The position numbers and the translations under genes were made by a program. From Daldinia sp. FL1419 (Eukaryota > Ascomycota > Sordariomycetes > Xylariales > Hypoxylaceae), in NCBI GenBank assembly GCA_025201765.1, contig MU623491.1, forward strand, positions 17,773 to 81,772: a stretch of 64,000 nt of DNA. Direction: 5' to 3'. Shown here one piece after another: positions 57,952 through 64,000 of this stretch; within the stretch, counting starts at the first letter, position 1, and each line of letters opens with the position of its first letter. Under the pieces are notes generated by a model. The model saw nothing but the letters and a program-made list of their open reading frames with translations, was not told where the DNA came from and did not search any database.

Positions 57952-60349
57952 TGTGTATGGTTTAAACTGGGTGTTCGTGTTCTGTAGGGCGTTGAAGGGA
58001 TTTATAATCAAAATGGCCTCTCGAACTCCGCAGTGAAACGACATGTTTGAAGCCTGTTAACCGAATAAGCTAAGAGGTGATCCTGTCTGTTCAATACGGA
58101 TCCGAGCCTATCATGTGCTACTAGCCTTACAATAGAAATAGGTGATAGCTACCTATGAATTCCGGGCGCTACAATGGGTATCTATAATTAGAAAAAGAGT
58201 TGCTGTTTACGGTGGCCCATTAATGTAAAACTAATAAAATTAAAAACATAAATGAAAATTTATCCAATATAAATAAAAATTTATATAATTAATTATTTAA
58301 TTAATTATAATAATTTAATTAATTATATAAATATATAAATATTTTTGATTTTTTAATAATAATTAATCCAATTTAATTGGATTTTTTTTTAAAACCTATT
58401 TTAAAAAGAGGAAATAAAGTTTTAGAAAGGCAGCGCTATTATACACACCATTATTAGCATAAATTAAAAAATTTATTATTATTTAAATTATTATTTTATA
58501 TATTATACCTAATAACATAATCCCAAAATTTACACTTAATACAATAACTATTAAAATAACCTAATAATTTAATATAAATTAAAAAAAATTTATTATAATT
58601 ATTTAAATATTATATAAATTATTTTTAATAAATCTAATAAGATATTAGAATAATAATATTATAATTTATAATAAAAAAGGCATTAATATAATTTAATTTT
58701 ATTATTATAATTTATTTAAAGTAAATAAACTTTTGTACAATAATTACAAAATTATTAGGTATAATTAAGATAATATATTGAACTTTATTGAAACAATACG
58801 GAACTATTTTTTACCCTCCAATAAAAAAGAGTATAAAAGGATTTACATTTTATTAAATAATTAATTCGTCCAAATTACTCTACCTTTCCTAAAAAATCTC
58901 CTATTATAATATTAAAATTTATATAAAAGATAAATAAGAATATATTATACCTAAAATTCTTAAATTAATAAAAAAATAAAGACTTAATTAAAATACAATT
59001 TATTATCCCTATATATTTATATATTAATAATTATTTATATAATATAAAATTCATTTTATATAAAAATTCCATAATATTATTATTAATATTATTAATATTA
59101 TTAATATTATTAATATTAATATTATTAAAATAATTATAAAAGGAAAGAAAAATATTAAAAATTTCAAAATAAAGAATTTTTTTTAAAAAAAAAAAATATT
59201 ATATAAAATAATAAAATAATAAAATAATAAAATATATTTTTTTTAATATATAAATTCATTTTTTTTATATAATTTTAATATAATTATAAAATATATATAA
59301 TATTTCCAATTTCTTATATATTATTAATTATAATATTATAATTTTAAACCTTAAATAATATATTTATTTAATTATTAATTCATATAATATATTATATTAT
59401 TTTTTAATTTCAAAATATATTTAAACCAATTTCAAACTAATATTTAAAAAAACCTTTTAATTTATCTTTTCTTTCATCTTTTCTCCCTTTTTCTTTCCTA
59501 TTCTATCCTTTCTTTCATACAAAAACCCCCATATTTATCCATTTCTTATTAAATTTATTTATATAAATCCTAAAATATCTATTTACATATAAAAAAAGGT
59601 ATATCCTTATTCTAATAAATATAATAAACCTATTTATATATATAATAAAATTCAATTAATAATTAATAATATTAATTATTTATTTTATTATTATCTTTAA
59701 TTAATATCTATTATTATTAATAATAATAAAAATCTATTTATAAATGAATTTTTTTTTAATCCCCTTCTTATATAAAATCAAATACTTTAATACAATTTAT
59801 TTCTATTAATTGATACAATAATAATACCCCTAGCCATATTATTATCTCTTCTTATATAATAACCTTTTTTAATAATAATAAATTATATAATTTTATTTAA
59901 TTAATAATAAATAATATAAAATATATTTTATATAAAATAAATAAAGTAAAATAAAAATATAAGAAGAAAAATTATATAAATAAATATATAAAATATATTA
60001 TTATTAATAAAGAACTTTATATAATTATTCCCCTTCCTTCCTATTTATTTATGTCTTTCTTATTTCATTAATTGCGCCACAATCCTAACTGACCAATCAG
60101 TTCCCAAAGAAATCCCCCGTAATTTCAGATGTTTTCCGCTGCTATACAATAATCTTTAATTGGAAACATATGCAAATTATTTTCAAAAATCACGAATTTA
60201 ATTAAGTTTCAAATAATACCAATTATTAATATTTTTAAGTGGTTTTTGAATTAATATAATAAATTAAAGTAATTTTAAATTTTAATGTACCTTATACGCG
60301 CGCCTGTGGCTTCTCCGTGGCGTACAGCTTTTTTAATTGAACAAGAATT

Positions 60350-62660
60350 TACATTAGCAAAATCCCCTTGCAAATTGTTTAATTAAGGTATTGAATAGGA
60401 ACTCTAATTACTATTAAACAAAAGCTTTAATTGAATAGGAGTTTTAATAGCTAAATGTAAGGTAATTAAATTCTAAAAAAGGTATTTAAATAATTAAATA
60501 AAAAGCTAATTAATAGATGTAATTATTAACATTTAAAAAATAGAATGGATAATATATTTAATTAAAGATAAGGTCATTAATTATTGTAAAAAGTTATAAG
60601 AAAAACTAATAATTCTAAAGAGCTTAATCTAATTAGGTCATAATTAGTTCTTAGGGACTTATATATTAAATAAGAGCTCTAATATAAGAAGTACCTTACA
60701 TTTTAATTACCTTATAATAAACTAAAGGTTTAAATTAGAATAGAGGATGTAAGGTAGTTTTAGTTATGTAATTATACTACCCCAATTTAATATATATTTT
60801 GAATTGGAACTCTAATAATTAGGTAAATGCAAGGTGATTATATTTTGAAGGATAATATTAAAGTAATTAAATAGAAGGATTAATAAAGATAACTGTTGGT
60901 AATGGTAGTTGGCGCTTAAAAAATAATATTCAATAAAAAAGCAAATTCATAATTTATTATAAAAGTTATAAGGGAAAGTGATGATTCTGTTAAGTTTTAT
61001 TTGATTAGATAAGAATTAATTCTTAAGGATTTATATATTAAATCGGAACTCTAATTGAACAAAAGCTCTAATAACTACTTAAATGTAAGGTAGTTTTATT
61101 TTGAAGAAGGTATTTAAATGATTAAATAGAAGAATTAATACAAGTAATTGCTAGCAATGGTAATACGCTTAAGAGATAAAAAAAACAATATATTCAATAA
61201 GAGAATGAATTTATAAACTATTGTAAAAAGTTATAAAAAAAAATAATAATTCTTTAAAACTTGATTTGATCAGATAAGAATTAACTTTTAAAGGTTTATA
61301 TATTAAAGAAAAATTTTTGTAAAATATGCCCTACATTTTAACTACCTTATAACAAATTATATCCTAACGATAGTAAGTATTAAAATAATTAAATAAAATA
61401 ATTAATAAAGGTGATTGTTAGTAACGATAATGCGCTTTTAAAGAGATTATATTCAATAAAAGGCAAGAAAAGTGTATATTATTGTACGAAGTTCTATAAG
61501 AAAACTGATAATTCTATGCTTGAGAAAATGATTTGATCAGATAAGAAAATAATTTTTAAGGGCTTATTTATGTTCCAAAAAGCTTGTGGAAACTTTAGAA
61601 GGGTTGGTTCTATGGAGGCTAAAAGGGTAGCTTCAGTTACGTAATCACACTACCCTGGTTCATTATTATAAAGAACTTAACCTAATCAAACAAAAATCAA
61701 CACTTGGGGGCTTATATATTGAATAGGAGCTTTAATGGAACAAGAGCTTTAATAACTTTTGCAGGATATGCCTTGCACTTCAGCTACCCCATAACAAACT
61801 ATATCCAAAAAAAGGTATTAAAATAATTAAATAAAAGGCTAATTAATATAAGTGATTGTTGGTGCTTAAAAAATAAAATAAATAATATATTTAATAAGAA
61901 AGAGAAGTTATAAACTATCATAAAAACTATAAGAAAAAGTGATGATTTTGTAGAGCTTAATCTAATCAAATAAAGATCAACCATTAAGGGCCTATATATT
62001 AAATAGGAACTTTAATAGTTCCTATAAGATACGCCCTACATTTCAGCTACCCTATAATTATCTCCTAAAAAATGTAGGTAAATATTAAAATAATCAAATA
62101 AAATGCTAATTAATAAAGGTAATTATTATCGCTAAAAAGGTAGAATAAATAATATATTTAATAAGAAAAAGAAACTATAAACTATAGCAAAAAATTAAAT
62201 AAAAGGTAATGCTCAAAAAGCATAACCTAATCAAATAAGAATTAATATTTGGGGGCTTATATATTAAACAGGAGCTTTAATGGAATAGGAGTTCTAATAG
62301 TTTTTACAGGATATACCCTACACTTCAATTACCCTATAATAGGCCAAAGGCTGTATAAAAAAGAGGATATAAGATAACTATATCTTAAAAAGCAAAATAA
62401 AATGATTGGGTAAAATAAATTGTTATATATAATTGTTTATGAATGGTAGTGATTTATAGGAAGTTATATTCAAAAAAGAATTGAAATTATATATTGTTGT
62501 ATAAAACTCTATAAAGAAACTGATCCCGTAGAACCTGAAGAGCCTGTATTGATCAAACAAGAAAAATAATTTTTGAGAGCTTATTTATATTCAAAAGAGC
62601 TGTAGAAACCTAAGAGGTTTGGTTCTAAGGAGGTTAATAGGGTTTTTACAGGGTAATATC
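60350..62660 (+). repeat. Diverged tandem array, ~270 bp unit, about eight copies
   Basis: The marker TTGATCAGATAAGAAT or its variants recurs near 60632, 60998, 61265, 61530, 61677, 61958, 62225 and 62552, mostly 265-281 bp apart, with one 147 and two longer gaps. Each is followed by an AAGGGCTTATATATT-type segment and preceded by ACTATTGTAAAAAGTTATAAG. GATATGCCCTACATTT and GGTAATTG-type segments also recur in order. Units differ mostly by transitions. Confidence 0.75.
61625..61655 (+). other. Stem-loop GGGTAG..TTACGTAA..CTACCC
   Basis: A six-base stem (61625-61630 with 61650-61655) encloses the palindrome TTACGTAA. The unit near 60753-60781 keeps a GGTAG/CTACC pair around TTATGTAA. Confidence 0.5.
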
Positions 62661-62833
62661 TATTATATAAATATATTATTTCAATTTATTATAATTTAAA
62701 TAAATTGGAATAATAAATATAATAATAAATATATTTTCCTGATTTAATATTTTTTTTTGATTTAAAAATTATATTTATTATTAAGTATTTAATTAATAAT
62801 TATAAAATAAAAGTAATTGGTTCTGAAAGTAAA

Positions 62834-62854
62834 GCTGGTTGCGAAGCGACCAGC
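62834..62854 (+). other. Hairpin with GCGAAGC core
   Basis: Two arms, GCTGGTTGC and GCGACCAGC, pair over nine positions (one T-G wobble) around a GAA loop. It is GC-rich in an otherwise extremely AT-rich stretch. The GCGAAGC heptamer is known to form an unusually stable DNA mini-hairpin. Confidence 0.7.
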
Positions 62855-63264
62855 CCCAAAAAACTAGTATTATATCTAATATTATTAATAATTTTTAATA
62901 AAAATTATTAAATTAATTCAATATTATTTTTAAAATTTACTAAATTAAATTAAAAAAAATTAAATTTAATATATTATATAATTATATCTTACAAATCCTA
63001 TTTTCTTATAAATATTTAAAGAAAATTAAAAAATAAAATTAATAAAAAATTATATAAAAAAAAGATTTATTAATTTACCCTTCCCAAATAATCTTATTTA
63101 TACAATTTATAATTTATTTTATCTTTTTTTATTAATATTTTAGCCTAATAAATATAAATTTATTTATATTTACATTTATTTTTATACATCCTTTAATAAT
63201 ATAAAAGAAAAATTTATTCCTTATATTAAAAAAGAATATAAATTTTATATAAAAAAAATAATAT

Positions 63265-63445
63265 TGTGGGAATGTTGGTCATGTGACCATGGTGGTACAG
63301 ACCCACTTTAATCTTGTATTTAGCTCCACATATTTTGGTCTCCGACCAAAATACGTTCTTTCTTAGATCATACCACTTTTTACTGAATTGATACGAATAC
63401 CCTCACTTTTACTATTGTATGCAATGGTACCTTGTCCATCCAACA
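63265..63445 (+). repeat. Solo LTR with AATAT target duplication
   Basis: A 181 bp island of ordinary composition begins TGTGGGAATGTTGG and ends CCATCCAACA, with AATAT directly before (63260-63264) and after (63446-63450). TG..CA ends plus a 5 bp duplication fit an LTR. No internal region follows, so it is a solo LTR left by recombination. It contains two hairpins: GGTCA-TG-TGACC and ATTTTGGTC-TCC-GACCAAAAT. It differs in sequence from the 204 bp Copia LTR. Confidence 0.82.
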
Positions 63446-64000
63446 AATATTAAAAATACTATTATTATTAAAAAAGAATTTATTAAATAATCATTAATTA
63501 TTAATAATAATAATTTTATTAATATTTTATTTTTATATAAAAAAATAATTTTAAATTAATAATATTCCTTTTATTAATATATTAATTAAATTTTAAATCC
63601 AAATAATTACAAATTAATTTAAATTAAAATATCCATATAAATAAAAAAGGTTACATATTTAAAAAAAATATAAAAAAAAATTAAAGAAAAAATAAAAGAA
63701 AATATTTAAAATAATAATAAAAATATTAATAATAATAATTTTAAATTTTTTTTAAATTTAATTTTAAAAAAATTAACATATTATATTAAAAGGGTTTTAC
63801 AAAAATAAAGACTTTTATATAAATATTATATATTAATATTTAAAAATCTATACCATAATCCTCTTTTTAAATAATTTAAATCTTTTATATAAAATATTAA
63901 AATAATTTATTACCATAAAGATTTTTATTATTAAATATTAAATAATTATTTCAAAATAAATTTAATAATTAAATCTAATCTTTAATTAACTTTATTATAT

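Larger units (their letters stand above)
58215..64000. mobile_element. Second AT-rich, RIP-type repeat block (continues past window)
   Basis: The normal sequence ends near 58215 (TTTACGGTGGCCCATTAATG) and AT-rich DNA with stops in all frames runs to the window end. No coding gene is visible. The left edge may be the end of a transposon, but no inverted partner is in the window. It includes an ATT microsatellite (59083-59130), less-mutated islands at 60060-60180 and 60288-60345, a tandem repeat array and a solo LTR. Confidence 0.6.

Overview
The window is genomic DNA of a filamentous ascomycete (Pezizomycotina, probably a Sordariomycete). The evidence is short 50-200 bp introns with GT..AG borders, fungal versions of conserved housekeeping genes, and two long AT-rich blocks showing C-to-T/G-to-A decay typical of repeat-induced point mutation (RIP). 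No viral, bacterial, tRNA or rRNA sequence was recognised.

Layout. 1.05-8.2 kb is a dense housekeeping cluster: a Hep59/C9orf78/Tls1-type splicing-associated protein (-), a four-exon acylphosphatase (+), the DEAH-box splicing helicase Prp16 (-) and the WD40 ribosome-biogenesis protein Pwp1 (+). A gene-poor 4 kb leader precedes a serine-rich protein of unknown function (12.2-13.1 kb). A membrane-anchored NodB-type polysaccharide deacetylase follows (16.1-16.9 kb), then a PLP-dependent trans-sulfuration-type enzyme (17.8-19.3 kb, -) and a Flc/Pkd2-like TRP-family membrane protein (20.4-24.1 kb, -).

From 25,218 to 36,868 lies an 11.65 kb AT-rich composite transposon. Its outer shell has 36 bp terminal inverted repeats flanked by TA. 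Nested inside it is a 6,195 bp Ty1/Copia element with two 204 bp LTRs and an intact GTTAT target duplication. Both are heavily RIP-mutated, but gag, protease, integrase, reverse transcriptase and RNase H can still be traced in order.

After the block come a broken ankyrin-repeat gene (39.9-40.6 kb), a MutL-family mismatch-repair gene (-), lumazine synthase (+) and a large low-complexity fungal protein (-). About 5.4 kb without a gene follows (48.6-54.0 kb). Then come a six-exon C2H2 zinc-finger gene with an octapeptide-repeat region, a GC-rich 15 bp minisatellite and a short-chain dehydrogenase (57.0-58.0 kb, -).

From about 58.2 kb to the window end a second AT-rich block begins. It carries about eight diverged copies of a ~270 bp tandem repeat that also has copies inside the first block, a GAA-loop hairpin island, and a well-preserved 181 bp solo LTR with an AATAT target duplication. 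The conserved genes are independent housekeeping functions rather than a pathway cluster. The window's most distinctive content is the nested, strand-asymmetrically mutated transposon block and the repeat family it shares with the second block, together with the repeat-rich zinc-finger gene between them.
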